Source: Marinobacter sp. THAF197a (GTDB lineage Bacteria; Pseudomonadota; Gammaproteobacteria; Pseudomonadales; Oleiphilaceae). Taken from it: 64,000 nt of DNA. A model generated the notes under the pieces. That model was not told the origin of the DNA, made no database searches, and worked only from the letters and a program-made list of their open reading frames with translations. Below, piece by piece: positions 26,217-35,795 of the stretch; the stretch's first letter is position 1; each line of letters starts with the position of its first letter. A program made the position numbers and the translations under genes. The stretch lies in NCBI RefSeq assembly GCF_009363275.1, contig NZ_CP045324.1, positions 3,348,001 to 3,412,000 on the forward strand, written 5' to 3'.

Positions 26217-26756
26217 TTAATCCAGATAATAGAGTGACTGGGTGCGCCGGGTTTCCACATCCCCTACCCGGTCGTTCTGGCGCGGCATGGGGATCATGCA
26301 TTGGTCCTGAACCTGATCATCCACCACCCGTGAAACGCACTCGCGAAACCTTGGTTCCAGCTTGAGTTCCATCACTGTCTCAATCACACCATCGCTGTGC
26401 TCGTTCACCGCCACCATCCGCGCACCGCGTATGTAACTGTCTACATAGGTGCGGAAGTTGTCATTGTTAACGACAAAATCATTCACCGTGGAGCTGCCGT
26501 AAATCACCGTACCGTATACCCGCTCAGCCAGGTTCCGATAGGCGTCCAGCTGCGAAGCGCGCCGGGCCATCAACCGCTTTCGAGGATTTATTCGGTCTTC
26601 ACGGACATCCTGGTAGGTGCCAAAACCACTGACCCGAACCGTGATGGGTTCAAATTCGGTACGGGTATCCTGCGAGCTGTTCTGATAGCTGCCCACCGGC
26701 GCGCAGGCTGCCAATGTAAAAACCAGAACAGGCACGAGAGTCCATCGCAGTGTCAT
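26217..26756 (-). CDS. flgP: Flagellar outer membrane lipoprotein FlgP
   Basis: A 179-residue lipoprotein of the LPP20/FlgP family. The signal peptide ends in the lipobox LAAC, so the mature N-terminus is a lipidated cysteine. The rest contains RRASQLDAYRNLAERVYG, the family's central helix. Vibrio FlgP forms part of the outer-membrane ring and sheath interface. GGAG before 26756 sets the start; the frame is open for 60 more codons upstream that are not conserved-looking. Thirty-three bases precede flgT. The usual partner flgO is not adjacent. Confidence 0.82.
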   Translation of the reverse strand: MTLRWTLVPVLVFTLAACAPVGSYQNSSQDTRTEFEPITVRVSGFGTYQDVREDRINPRKRLMARRASQLDAYRNLAERVYGTVIYGSSTVNDFVVNNDNFRTYVDSYIRGARMVAVNEHSDGVIETVMELKLEPRFRECVSRVVDDQVQDQCMIPMPRQNDRVGDVETRRTQSLYYLD

Positions 26757-27005
26757 TATCTTGTCTCCGGAAAACACTTTTGCAGCATCCATGAAAAAAT
26801 CACGCCAGCATCCGCAACCCAATGATTTTACGTGCTTTTTTAAAAGCCAACGATCTTTCTCCCATGTGAAAGCGGCAACAGTCTGCCTTCGTTTACAGTT
26901 CGGGAACAAACCGTTACCCGTTGTGAGCTGCTTCACGAATTAAACTCGTCTAACCTTTCAAGTGCTTAATTGTTTGTACCTGCATATAACAACTCAGGAC
27001 TGTTC

Positions 27006-28250
27006 ATGAAAACAAACCGCCTTTGCAAATTGTCCCTGGCCATCAGCCTTTCCCTTGCCACCACCACTGCCCTTGCGAGCCCTCAGGCACCCATGTCTGC
27101 GCGCTCGTTCGCCATGGGCGGAACTGGCGTCGCCGTAGCACATCCCTCTGCTGCCCCCCTGGCCAACCCGGCCATGATGGCGGCACCCCAGCACGACTGG
27201 GCGGATGATTTCGGCCTGATGCTGCCCTCGGTCAATGCACGATTTGCGGATGAAGAAGAAGTTGTTGATCAGATTGATGATATTCAGGACACAATTGATG
27301 AACTCGAGCAATCCATCAACAGCCTGAATCAGGGATCTGCCCAGGACAATGCCGGAAAGCTGCGTGAGCAGCTTCAGAATTTCGACCGTGATACTGTCCG
27401 AGTGAATGCCGGTCTCGGATTGGCCGTTGCTCTTCCCGGGCCTAGCCTGTCGGTTGGAGTGATGGCGAACGGCAACCTGACCGCAACCGTTCGAGGCGAG
27501 TACAGCGAAAACGATGACGCCCGATTGGCAGCTGTCGAAGCCGGAATCCTGACACCTGGCATTACCGACGAACTGGAATCCAGAGGCAGCATCCTTGCCT
27601 CTGCAGTTGCAGAGGTTGGTTTGAGTTTCGCCAGGTCCTTCGAGCTCAATAACGGCGAGCAGCTTCAGCTAGGCATAACCCCCAAGTACGTCGAACTCCG
27701 TACCTTCCAATACACCGAACGAGTCTCAAGATTCGACGAAGATGATTTCGACGCTGACGAGTTCGAAACCGACAAAAGCGGCTTCAACCTGGACATCGGT
27801 GCCGCCTATGCCTTCGGCGAAAACCGCGAGTGGAATGCAGGCATTGTTGCCAGAAACCTGATACCCATGGAGCTGGACTCTGCCCAGGCTCGAGGCGAAG
27901 AGAAACGCACCCTCGAACTCAACCCCATGGTTACCGCCGCCATCGCCCACAAGAGCGACTACCACGTTGTCACTGCCGAACTGGACCTGACCAAGAAAAA
28001 AGCCTTCGGCTTTGAAGACGATACACAATGGCTGGCTGTCGGCGCCGAATTCGACGCCTGGCGTTACGCCCAGCTGCGCGCCGGTATCCGCCACAACCTG
28101 GCCAGCAACAGCGACAACGACGGTATTGAAGAAGATACCCAGTTCACCGCTGGTCTGGGCCTGAATGTTCTTGGCGCCCGTCTGGATATTGGCGCCCTGT
28201 ACAGCAGCGCTGATGTGGGTGCCGCGATCGAGCTTGGCACCTCCTTCTGA
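27006..28250 (+). CDS. TraF-like outer membrane beta-barrel protein
   Basis: A 414-residue exported protein with a signal peptide ending ALAS and the pattern PMSARSFAMGGTGVAVAHPSAAP, diagnostic of the OmpP1/FadL-like conjugal transfer protein TraF group (PF13729 type). A predicted coiled segment at about 78-115 (DQIDDIQDTIDELEQ) is followed by beta-strand repeats ending in an aromatic residue (GTSF). No conjugation genes are nearby, so TraF is only a family label. It is followed by a strong terminator. Confidence 0.82.
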   Translation: MKTNRLCKLSLAISLSLATTTALASPQAPMSARSFAMGGTGVAVAHPSAAPLANPAMMAAPQHDWADDFGLMLPSVNARFADEEEVVDQIDDIQDTIDELEQSINSLNQGSAQDNAGKLREQLQNFDRDTVRVNAGLGLAVALPGPSLSVGVMANGNLTATVRGEYSENDDARLAAVEAGILTPGITDELESRGSILASAVAEVGLSFARSFELNNGEQLQLGITPKYVELRTFQYTERVSRFDEDDFDADEFETDKSGFNLDIGAAYAFGENREWNAGIVARNLIPMELDSAQARGEEKRTLELNPMVTAAIAHKSDYHVVTAELDLTKKKAFGFEDDTQWLAVGAEFDAWRYAQLRAGIRHNLASNSDNDGIEEDTQFTAGLGLNVLGARLDIGALYSSADVGAAIELGTSF

Positions 28251-28268
28251 TATCGCCGTAGTTCCAGA

Positions 28269-28299
28269 GCCCGGCCTGCCCCGCAAGCCGGGCTTTTTT
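28269..28299 (+). terminator. Rho-independent terminator of the TraF-like gene
   Basis: GCCCGGC and GCCGGGC form a 7-bp stem around an 11-base loop, followed by six T, 19 bases after the stop codon. Confidence 0.9.
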
Positions 28300-28411
28300 G
28301 TGCCTCACCGTGTCCTTGCCACTCAAAGTCACGGTTGGGGTTTGCCTACGGCAGACTGTGGCCGGATAATCTACCGATCTGCACCCACACACCAAAGGAA
28401 ACCCCAGCTCC

Positions 28412-29524
28412 ATGCAAACCTATCTGGTAGGCGGCGCCGTTCGGGACAAACTGCTCGGCCTTGAGGTAAAGGACCGTGACTGGGTCGTGGTCGGCAGCAC
28501 ACCAGATGAAATGCGAGCGAAAGGTTTCAAGCAGGTAGGGGCCGATTTCCCGGTATTCCTGCACCCGAAAACCGGTGAGGAGTACGCTCTGGCCCGCACC
28601 GAACGCAAGCAGGGCCGGGGCTACCATGGGTTTACCGTATACAGCGCCCCCGATGTCACCCTGGAGCAGGATCTCAAGCGCCGGGACCTGACCATCAACG
28701 CCATGGCAGAAACCGAAGATGGCGAGTTGGTCGATCCTTTCCACGGTCACGGCGACCTCGAGCAAAAAAAGCTTCGCCATGTGTCCGAAGCCTTCGCGGA
28801 AGACCCCCTGCGCATCCTGAGAACCGCCCGGTTTGCCGCGCGCCTGCAACCTATGGGCTTTACCGTATGCCACGAAACCAGGGCCCTGATGCAAGAGATG
28901 GTCAATGAAGGCGAGCTGGCGGATCTTGTCCCGGAGCGCGTATGGCAGGAGGTTCAGCGAGCACTGCATGAGAAAGCGCCAGGTGTCTTTTTCGATGTGC
29001 TCAAAGACGTTGGCGCACTGGAAGTTCTGATTCCAGAACTCGCCAGCCCGGGCATTCTCCAGCACGGGCTTCAGGCCCTGCATTGCGTGCACCGAAAAAA
29101 CGGCAACACGTCACAGCGCTTCGCCGCATTACTGTGCGCCGTGCCGGAAGCCGCCGCTGTCGCTCGCGCAAAAGCCATGAAAAGCCCGAATGACTGCAAA
29201 GACATGGTGCACCTGGTCTGTCTTTACATGGAGCACCTGGGCGATCAGAGCCCGCAGGTCCATACGCCGGAGCAAGCCCTGGCGTTGTTGGAGAAAGCGG
29301 ACCTCTGGCGCCGCCCGGAGCGCTTTATTGACTTGCAGGAAACCCTGGCGTGCGCCGTTAGCCCCGGCCAGTCAGACAGCCTTGACCGGCTCAACCTGGC
29401 CGCACGACACGCTTCAGCGGTCAACCCGCAAGACCTGATAAAACAGGGCCACAAAGGAAAAGCCCTGGGCGATGCAATCCGCAACGAGCGGCTGGCACGT
29501 ATCAAACAGGCATTGACCAACTGA
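28412..29524 (+). CDS. cca: CCA-adding tRNA nucleotidyltransferase, without HD domain
   Basis: Adds or repairs the 3' CCA end of tRNA without a template. The 370-residue class II enzyme has GGAVRDKLLG at 8-17, the metal-binding DRDWVVVG at 21-28, RRDLTINAMA near 90 and DPLRILRTARFAARL near 132-146. The E. coli enzyme is 412 residues and has a C-terminal HD phosphohydrolase with HDLGKG; here the matching stretch reads RFAALLCAVPEAAAV, so that motif is missing. The phosphatase activities are therefore probably absent. It starts the cca-folM pair. Confidence 0.93.
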   Translation: MQTYLVGGAVRDKLLGLEVKDRDWVVVGSTPDEMRAKGFKQVGADFPVFLHPKTGEEYALARTERKQGRGYHGFTVYSAPDVTLEQDLKRRDLTINAMAETEDGELVDPFHGHGDLEQKKLRHVSEAFAEDPLRILRTARFAARLQPMGFTVCHETRALMQEMVNEGELADLVPERVWQEVQRALHEKAPGVFFDVLKDVGALEVLIPELASPGILQHGLQALHCVHRKNGNTSQRFAALLCAVPEAAAVARAKAMKSPNDCKDMVHLVCLYMEHLGDQSPQVHTPEQALALLEKADLWRRPERFIDLQETLACAVSPGQSDSLDRLNLAARHASAVNPQDLIKQGHKGKALGDAIRNERLARIKQALTN

Positions 29525-29539
29525 CCAGAGGAATTCTGT

Positions 29540-30280
29540 ATGGCAGCTCCTGTTGTTCTGATCACCGGCGCCGCCCACCGTCTCGGCGCCCGTACCGCGG
29601 AGGTCCTGCACGCCCGGGGCTGGAATGTGGTCATCCACTATCGTTCGAGGGCGGACCAAGCGGCCGAACTGGTGGACAAACTGAACCGGGAACGGTCTGA
29701 CTCAGCCACCTCGATACAGGCAGACCTGACAGACATGGAACAGGTTGCCAGCCTGGCCAAAACCGCCTGCCAACATTGGGAGCGCCTGGATGGCCTGGTC
29801 AACAACGCCTCAGTCTTCTATCCCAGAACTACCGAAGACTCTGGCGAAGACGACTGGAACGCCGTCATGGGCGCCAACCTGAAAGCGCCATTCTTTCTGC
29901 TCAAGTATTGCTTGCCGGAACTGAAAAAAAATAATGGAGCCGTGGTCAACCTGATCGACATCTACAGCGAAAAACCGCTGAACGATCACCCCCTGTATTG
30001 TGCCAGCAAAGCGGGCCTGGCCGCCCTCACCCGATCCTGGGCCAAAGATCATGCCCCAGGGATCAGGGTAAACGGTGTATCGCCTGGCGCTATCCTCTGG
30101 CCAGAGGGCGAGGCCGAAATCGACACGGTTTACCAGCAGGCCATTCTGGACAAAACACCTCTGGCCCGTACCGGCAACCCCGACGACATTGCCGGTGCCA
30201 TCGCCTACCTTTTGTGCGATGCCCCGTTCGTGACCGGTCAGATTCTTTCCGTCGACGGCGGCCGCAGCCTGAATATGTGA
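29540..30280 (+). CDS. folM: Pteridine reductase / dihydromonapterin reductase (SDR)
   Basis: A 246-residue classical SDR. Its cofactor motif reads TGAAHRLGA (8-17 region) rather than the usual TGxxxGIG, as in FolM and pteridine reductase 1, with NNASVFYP at about 89-96, YCASKAG for the catalytic Tyr-Lys, and GAILWPEG. It likely reduces dihydromonapterin or dihydrofolate with NADPH. Fifteen bases after cca, with AGAGGAATT before the ATG, so cotranscription is likely. Confidence 0.85.
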   Translation: MAAPVVLITGAAHRLGARTAEVLHARGWNVVIHYRSRADQAAELVDKLNRERSDSATSIQADLTDMEQVASLAKTACQHWERLDGLVNNASVFYPRTTEDSGEDDWNAVMGANLKAPFFLLKYCLPELKKNNGAVVNLIDIYSEKPLNDHPLYCASKAGLAALTRSWAKDHAPGIRVNGVSPGAILWPEGEAEIDTVYQQAILDKTPLARTGNPDDIAGAIAYLLCDAPFVTGQILSVDGGRSLNM

Positions 30281-30419
30281 ATCAGCACCGGTAGGCCGAA
30301 TCAACCCATACCTTGGTTGTTTTGGCCGAGCCGGGCTTTCCCGCTACAATGCTTGCCATCTTGTATTCACACGCCGGCAGGCATCTTCCTGATCCTGCCC
30401 TTTGCAACGGAGAATTCCC

Positions 30420-31598
30420 ATGCGTGATGTCGTGATTGTTGCCGCAAAACGTACCGCTGTTGGCAGCTTCGGTGGCGGCTTGTCCAGCCTGCGGGCCGAC
30501 CAACTCGGTTCCGCCGTGATCAAGGCGCTGATGGAAGAAACCGGCGTGGCCGGCGAGCAGATCGGTGAAGTAATCCTGGGCCAGGTACTGACTGCCGGCT
30601 GCGGTCAGAACCCTGCCCGCCAGGCAGCCATCAATGCCGGCCTGCCAAGCTCCACACCAGCGATCACCATCAACAAGGTATGTGGTTCCGGCCTGAAAGC
30701 GGTTCACATGGCGGTGCAAGCCATTCAGTGCGGCGATGCCGAGATGATTGTCGCTGGTGGCCAGGAAAGCATGAGCCAGGCGCCACACGTTCTGCCCAAT
30801 AGCCGTAATGGCCAGCGCATGGGCAACTGGAGCATGGTCGACACCATGGTGAACGATGGTCTGTGGGATGCCTTCAACGATTACCACATGGGCATCACCG
30901 CCGAAAACATCGTGGAGAAGTACGGAATCAGCCGGGAAGAGCAGGACGAATTCGCCGCGGCCTCTCAGCAAAAAGCCGTGGCTGCCCAGAACGCCGGCTA
31001 TTTTGACGGCCAGATTGTTCCGATCACCATTCCCCAGCGCAAGGGCGACCCGCTGGTGATCAGCAAAGATGAATGCCCCCGCGACGGCGTAACCGGAGAC
31101 AGCCTTGGCAAACTGCGCCCGGCGTTCAAGAAAGACGGCTCAGTGACCGCCGGCAACGCCTCATCCCTGAACGACGGTGCCGCCGCCGTGATGGTGTGCA
31201 GTGCCGAAAAAGCCAAAGAACTGGGCCTGACCCCGCTGGCCACCATCAAGGCCCACGCCAATGCTGGTGTTGACCCCACCATCATGGGTACCGGCCCGAT
31301 TCCCGCCAGCCAGCGCTGCCTTGAGCGGGCCGGCTGGACGGCCGCAGAGCTGGACCTGATCGAAGCCAACGAAGCCTTCGCGGCCCAGGCCATCTCGGTC
31401 AACCGGGACATGGGCTGGGATACCAGCAAGGTCAACGTAAATGGCGGCGCTATCGCCATCGGCCACCCGATTGGCGCTTCCGGCTGCCGTATTCTGGTTA
31501 CCCTGCTGCACGAAATGGCACGCCGCGACGCCAAGAAAGGTCTGGCGACTTTGTGCATCGGTGGCGGCATGGGCGTTGCCCTGGCAGTGGAACGCTAA
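30420..31598 (+). CDS. Acetyl-CoA C-acetyltransferase (biosynthetic-type thiolase)
   Basis: A 392-residue type II thiolase that condenses two acetyl-CoA to acetoacetyl-CoA or the reverse. The active-site cysteine is in INKVCGSGLKAVH (about Cys88), the histidine in GHPIGASGC (about 348) and the second cysteine in LCIGGGMG (about 378). It is PhaA/AtoB-like, but no phaB or phaC is next to it, so the pathway is open. The start at 30420 follows GGAG; five bases separate the stop from trmL. Confidence 0.92.
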   Translation: MRDVVIVAAKRTAVGSFGGGLSSLRADQLGSAVIKALMEETGVAGEQIGEVILGQVLTAGCGQNPARQAAINAGLPSSTPAITINKVCGSGLKAVHMAVQAIQCGDAEMIVAGGQESMSQAPHVLPNSRNGQRMGNWSMVDTMVNDGLWDAFNDYHMGITAENIVEKYGISREEQDEFAAASQQKAVAAQNAGYFDGQIVPITIPQRKGDPLVISKDECPRDGVTGDSLGKLRPAFKKDGSVTAGNASSLNDGAAAVMVCSAEKAKELGLTPLATIKAHANAGVDPTIMGTGPIPASQRCLERAGWTAAELDLIEANEAFAAQAISVNRDMGWDTSKVNVNGGAIAIGHPIGASGCRILVTLLHEMARRDAKKGLATLCIGGGMGVALAVER

Positions 31599-31603
31599 GC
31601 CCG

Positions 31604-32068
31604 GTGCTGCACGTTGTACTCTATGAGCCGGAGATACCGCCCAACACCGGCAATATCATCCGGCTCTGCGCCAATACCGGCTGTCAGCTGCACCTGATTG
31701 AACCGCTGGGGTTTTCCCTGGAGGACAAACAGATGCGCAGGGCCGGGTTGGATTACAGCGAGTACGCCACCGTGAAGATCCACCCGGATTACGCCAGCTT
31801 CCTGGAAACCGAGCAGCCTGCGCGACTGTTCGGGCTCACCACGAAAGGCAGCCGTCATTATCACGAGGCCGATTTCCAGGATGGCGACTACCTGATGTTC
31901 GGGCCGGAAACCCGAGGGCTGCCAGCAGACGTTCGGGAAGCCCTGCCAGAACAGAACCGGCTGCGGGTGCCCATGCGCCCGGAGAGCCGCAGCCTGAACC
32001 TGTCCAATACCGCCGCCCTGGTGGTTTATGAGGCCTGGCGGCAGACCGGATTCAACGGCGCCGTCTGA
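31604..32068 (+). CDS. trmL: tRNA (cytidine/uridine-2'-O)-34 methyltransferase TrmL
   Basis: A 154-residue SPOUT methyltransferase that 2'-O-methylates the wobble base of tRNA-Leu. LYEPEIPPNTGNIIRLC at about 5-21, FGPETRGLP near 97 and the SAM-binding knot RSLNLSNTAALVVYE near 127-141 closely match E. coli TrmL. It uses a GTG start five bases after the thiolase stop. Its last 43 bases overlap the end of the convergent hmuV. Confidence 0.93.
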   Translation: MLHVVLYEPEIPPNTGNIIRLCANTGCQLHLIEPLGFSLEDKQMRRAGLDYSEYATVKIHPDYASFLETEQPARLFGLTTKGSRHYHEADFQDGDYLMFGPETRGLPADVREALPEQNRLRVPMRPESRSLNLSNTAALVVYEAWRQTGFNGAV

Positions 32069-32841
32069 GCACTCCCGCTGGCAAGGGGAATGACCAGCGG
32101 ATAGCCCTCAGGGAGTTGAATGACCCGGGCCCGATAGCCGTAAACCGCTTTCAATAGTGACGGCGTCAGAACCTCACTGGAGCCTCCTTCATGAAAGCAG
32201 CGGCCGGATTTCATGACCACCATTCGGTCTGCAAACTGAGCCGCAAGATTAAGGTCATGGACGATGGCCAGCACGGCGACTCCGTGCTCCCGGGCCATTG
32301 CGCCCACCAGCTCCAACACCATCTGTTGGTGCGCAGGGTCCAGTGCCGACGTGCACTCGTCCAGCAATAACAGTCGATCCTGCCGGGTATCCCATATCTG
32401 CCCCAGCACCCTGGCCAGCTGCAACCTCTGCTGTTCCCCGCCGGACAATCCCGGCACCAGCCGATGCCTCAAATGCTTGATCTCCAAAGCTTCCATCAGA
32501 ATTTCTGCCACGGAATCCGCGCATCGACGGGTTGAGGCCGGGCGACCAAGGGCCACTACTTCCTCCACCGTCAGTGGGAAGTTAACCTCAACACTCTGGG
32601 GCATAATCGCCCGATGGCGTGCCAGCTCACCCGGGCACCAGCCGCCAATTTCGCGGCCGGCTAGACGGATCTGGCCCCGGTACGGCAATTCTCCAGCCAG
32701 TGCTTTCATAAGCGTTGACTTACCCGCACCATTCGGCCCCAGCAGCATCAATACTTCACCAGCAGACACCGTCAGATTGATATCACTGACAATCTCCGTT
32801 CCTGCCAGCGATACACTCAAGTTCTGAATTTCCAGGACCAT
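32026..32841 (-). CDS. hmuV: Heme ABC transporter ATPase HmuV
   Basis: A 271-residue ABC ATPase energising heme import by HmuTU. Walker A GPNGAGKST at about 35-43, signature LSGGEQQRLQLARVL near 135, Walker B RLLLLDECTSALD near 158-170 and HDLNLAAQFADR near 194 are present. ECTSALD replaces the usual EPTSALD. The start ATG overlaps the hmuU TGA by one base; an in-frame GTG three bases earlier is the alternative. Last gene of the heme operon, ending antisense inside trmL. Confidence 0.92.
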   Translation of the reverse strand: MVLEIQNLSVSLAGTEIVSDINLTVSAGEVLMLLGPNGAGKSTLMKALAGELPYRGQIRLAGREIGGWCPGELARHRAIMPQSVEVNFPLTVEEVVALGRPASTRRCADSVAEILMEALEIKHLRHRLVPGLSGGEQQRLQLARVLGQIWDTRQDRLLLLDECTSALDPAHQQMVLELVGAMAREHGVAVLAIVHDLNLAAQFADRMVVMKSGRCFHEGGSSEVLTPSLLKAVYGYRARVIQLPEGYPLVIPLASGSAQTAPLNPVCRQAS

Positions 32842-33878
32842 CACATCACCTTTCTCCGCATGAGCAAACCCAGGAAAAACGGACCTCCGATCAGAGACAT
32901 CATCAGCCCGATGGGCAACTCGGCGGGTGCAACAACAACGCGCGCGATGGCATCAGCCGCAACCAACAGAGTTCCCCCCATCAGCGCACTGACTGGCAAC
33001 ACCACTCGATGACTCGCCCCCAGCAGCTGCCTTACCAGGTGCGGCACAACCAATCCGACAAAGCCGATCAGTCCGCTCACAGCCACGGCTGCGCCAACAC
33101 CCAGCCCGACAACCAGTATCGCTACCTTCTTAACGGTGGCTGTTCGATACCCCAAGTGGCCCACTACCGATTCGCCCAACAGAAACGCGTCCAGTGGTCT
33201 GGCCAGCCAGGGTGCTGCCATTAAAGCCAGGATCATGAAAGGTGCGCCCAAAACAAGATCGTCCCAGGCAGCATGGCCAAGGCTTCCCATTGTCCAGAAC
33301 GTCAGGGATCGTAATTCCTCATCGCTTGCGTAGAACGTCAGCAAACCGGTTGCTGCGCCCGCCACTGCGTTAATGGCAATACCCGCCAACAGAAGCGTTG
33401 CCACAGCCGTCTGGCCAGCACGACTGGCAATTCGCCAGGCCAGAATGACGGTGCCACTACCGCCGGCAAACGCGGCCAGGGGCAACGCCCACTGCCCCGC
33501 CAGGGTCACCCAACCACCAAGGGCCGTCCCGCCAAGAACGATGACGGCAATGGCGGCCAGTGACGCACCAGCGGAGACACCAATCAGGCCAGGATCTGCC
33601 AGGGGGTTTCGGAAAAGTCCCTGTAGGATCGCGCCGGAAACCCCCAATACAGCTCCAACCAGAAAGCCGAGTAGAAACCGGGGTAACCGGACTTCCAACA
33701 CAACCATAGCCGCTACCGGATCCGAAGCTTCCCGGCCGGCAACTACCTTGAGAATATCCATCAGTGCAAGGTCGTAGGCACCACTACCAATCGATGCCAG
33801 GGCCGCAACCGCCAGAAGAGTTCCCAGCAACAAGAGCGCCGGCGCCAACGGCAAACGACCGGAATGGTCACGGATCAT
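32841..33878 (-). CDS. hmuU: Heme ABC transporter permease HmuU
   Basis: A 345-residue FecCD-type permease with about ten membrane segments. RLPRFLLGFLVGAVLGVSGA at about 64-83 is the FecCD signature start, NPLADPGLIGVSAGASLA near 92-109 the coupling region, and GLIGFVGLVVPHLVR near 265-279 the loop that contacts the ATPase. Overlaps hmuT by 11 bases and hmuV by one, showing tight operon packing. Confidence 0.93.
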   Translation of the reverse strand: MIRDHSGRLPLAPALLLLGTLLAVAALASIGSGAYDLALMDILKVVAGREASDPVAAMVVLEVRLPRFLLGFLVGAVLGVSGAILQGLFRNPLADPGLIGVSAGASLAAIAVIVLGGTALGGWVTLAGQWALPLAAFAGGSGTVILAWRIASRAGQTAVATLLLAGIAINAVAGAATGLLTFYASDEELRSLTFWTMGSLGHAAWDDLVLGAPFMILALMAAPWLARPLDAFLLGESVVGHLGYRTATVKKVAILVVGLGVGAAVAVSGLIGFVGLVVPHLVRQLLGASHRVVLPVSALMGGTLLVAADAIARVVVAPAELPIGLMMSLIGGPFFLGLLMRRKVM

Positions 33879-34722
33879 TGGCGGCTATTTCCCTTTGGCC
33901 GGGCAAGGCATCGTTAAGCGCCGCCATCGCTTCCGGCAAGCGAGGGCCGAAGCCAAGCAGGAACATACTGTCGGCCACCAGCCGATGCCCGGACTGCCAT
34001 GCTTCAAGGCGCTCAACCTCGGGCCACCCCGCAATGTCGAACTGGCCCGGAGTGGATTCCGCAATTACCACCGCATCAGGGCGGGAAGCAAGAATCGCCT
34101 CCCGGTTGGCCGGTTTGTACCCTTTAATACCCTGGGCGGCATTTTCGGCCCCGATCAGTTCAACCAGAGCATTCGCTGCAGTATCCGACCCGGCCAACAT
34201 GACCGAGTGGTTGCCAGCGGCGAGGATGAACAGGATTCTGGGCTGGTAATCACGGTTTCCGGTGTTCTGTTGAATCCGGCGGATATCCGCCTCGACGCCA
34301 GCCACCAGAGCCTGCGCTTCCTCGGCTGCCCCGAGCAGCTCGCCAACAGACAATATGCGCTCCAGCGCTGCCTCCGCGGTCCACCGCGACGGCAGTTGCG
34401 CAACCCGAACCCCGGCGCGCGCGAGGCGCTCAAGATTCCTGGCGGGCGCAGCCTGCTCTGAGGTAATCAGCATATCCGGCTTCAGTGCCAGAACGCCCTC
34501 GAAAGGCAAAGCGCGCAGATAACCAACCTTGGGTAACTCAGCCGTTTGCTCCGGATAACCGCTGGTGGTATCCACTCCAACCAGGCGCGACTCCTGCCCA
34601 AGCCGATAGACGATTTCGGTGATGGCACCGTCTGCAGTCACCAGGCGGCTCGGTTCGGCAAACACCGAGCCCGATGCCAGCGACAATCCAATCAGAATGA
34701 ACAGGGGCCACCGCAGCCTCAT
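33868..34722 (-). CDS. hmuT: Periplasmic heme-binding protein HmuT
   Basis: A 284-residue exported substrate-binding protein of the ABC cluster A-8 type. The signal peptide ends SVFAEP. LVTADGAITEIVYRLG near 27-42 and VGVDTTSGYP near 48 are typical of ShuT/PhuT/HmuT; ShuT-type proteins use one tyrosine as heme ligand, and the tyrosine in TSGYPE is the natural candidate. It overlaps hmuS by four bases upstream and hmuU by 11 downstream. Confidence 0.9.
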   Translation of the reverse strand: MRLRWPLFILIGLSLASGSVFAEPSRLVTADGAITEIVYRLGQESRLVGVDTTSGYPEQTAELPKVGYLRALPFEGVLALKPDMLITSEQAAPARNLERLARAGVRVAQLPSRWTAEAALERILSVGELLGAAEEAQALVAGVEADIRRIQQNTGNRDYQPRILFILAAGNHSVMLAGSDTAANALVELIGAENAAQGIKGYKPANREAILASRPDAVVIAESTPGQFDIAGWPEVERLEAWQSGHRLVADSMFLLGFGPRLPEAMAALNDALPGQREIAANDP

Positions 34723-35792
34723 GACAAAGCCTCAAGCGTTGCGACCTGTTCACGCCAGAGTTCGGATTCCGGAATGCCGGGTTTACGTTCACCAAAAACC
34801 GTCAGGACCAGTTCTCCGTCTCCATTGAAAGCTTCCACAGATGTGATCAGACCATCGGTGGACGGACGTCGTACCAACCACCAGCGTTTGATACCGTCGG
34901 TATTAGCATGCAGGTTGAAGCCCGGATCCAGTACGTTCATCCAGGGGCCAGTGCGGCGAACATTTGTGACACACCCGGTAAAGATCTGGACAATCCCGGG
35001 ATTGCCAACAAAGAACATCGCCGGGCATTGGTTGTCTCTCAGCAATCCCAGCAACCGATCCAGCACATTCTGATCCCCTGACTGCAGCTCCGTGGCCCAC
35101 TCACCACGCACCAGCTCGAGCGCTGTCAGGCGGTCAGCACCGGCACGCTTTAACAGGGCGCCAAAATGATGGACATCCTTGAGTTTCTCCCAGCCGGTGC
35201 GCAGCGCATCAACATCCACGGTTTCCGGGGACGAACGCTGCAATGTCTCTCGCCGGCCTACCGGTTTAAAGGCTTCCTGGCGGGCTGCTGTAAAGCGTTC
35301 GACCATTTTTTCCCAGACATCCGCATCGGTCGTGTCCACTCGATAGATCTTGTGAATGGCCGTGCCGTACTGGTCGAAAAACTGAAGGCTTTCCCGTAGC
35401 CCGGACCGCACCTGCTCCAGTACCCGGTAGCCCCAGGCCCAGTGTTTGAAAAACACCCGTATGTCAATCTCTCCAACCGCCAGCCCCATAGCTCCAGAGC
35501 CGCCGACCGTGAAGTCTCTGAAGCAACCGGTAACTTCATGAACTACCTCGTTGTTGCGGGCAAGAATCATCACCGGTCCGACCTGCTCCAGGGCTCCAAG
35601 GATCTGACTAAACTCGTTTACGAGTGGAACGACGGCATCACGCTCCCGGAGTCGTACAAGCGCCATTTCGCTGACCCCAAGCCGGTCTGCGACCTGGCGG
35701 ATCCTGAGATTCGGCTCCTGTTGTCTGATGGCTTCCCATCGGGCCGACAGGTTGTCCGGCACACTGACTGAATCGGCTATTGCCTGTTGCAT
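34719..35792 (-). CDS. hmuS: Hemin-degrading/heme-handling protein HmuS
   Basis: A 357-residue cytoplasmic protein of the ChuS/HmuS/PhuS family, with two similar halves joined near residue 185. The N-terminal IRQVADRLGVSEMALVRLR and ILARNNEVVHEVTG are matched in the second half by FVGNPGIVQIFTG. Members break open or traffic imported heme. It lies three bases downstream of hmuY and overlaps hmuT by four. The histidine in EVVHEVTG region and that in KDVHHFG are candidate heme ligands, unproven. Confidence 0.9.
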   Translation of the reverse strand: MQQAIADSVSVPDNLSARWEAIRQQEPNLRIRQVADRLGVSEMALVRLRERDAVVPLVNEFSQILGALEQVGPVMILARNNEVVHEVTGCFRDFTVGGSGAMGLAVGEIDIRVFFKHWAWGYRVLEQVRSGLRESLQFFDQYGTAIHKIYRVDTTDADVWEKMVERFTAARQEAFKPVGRRETLQRSSPETVDVDALRTGWEKLKDVHHFGALLKRAGADRLTALELVRGEWATELQSGDQNVLDRLLGLLRDNQCPAMFFVGNPGIVQIFTGCVTNVRRTGPWMNVLDPGFNLHANTDGIKRWWLVRRPSTDGLITSVEAFNGDGELVLTVFGERKPGIPESELWREQVATLEALS

Positions 35793-35795
35793 GAC

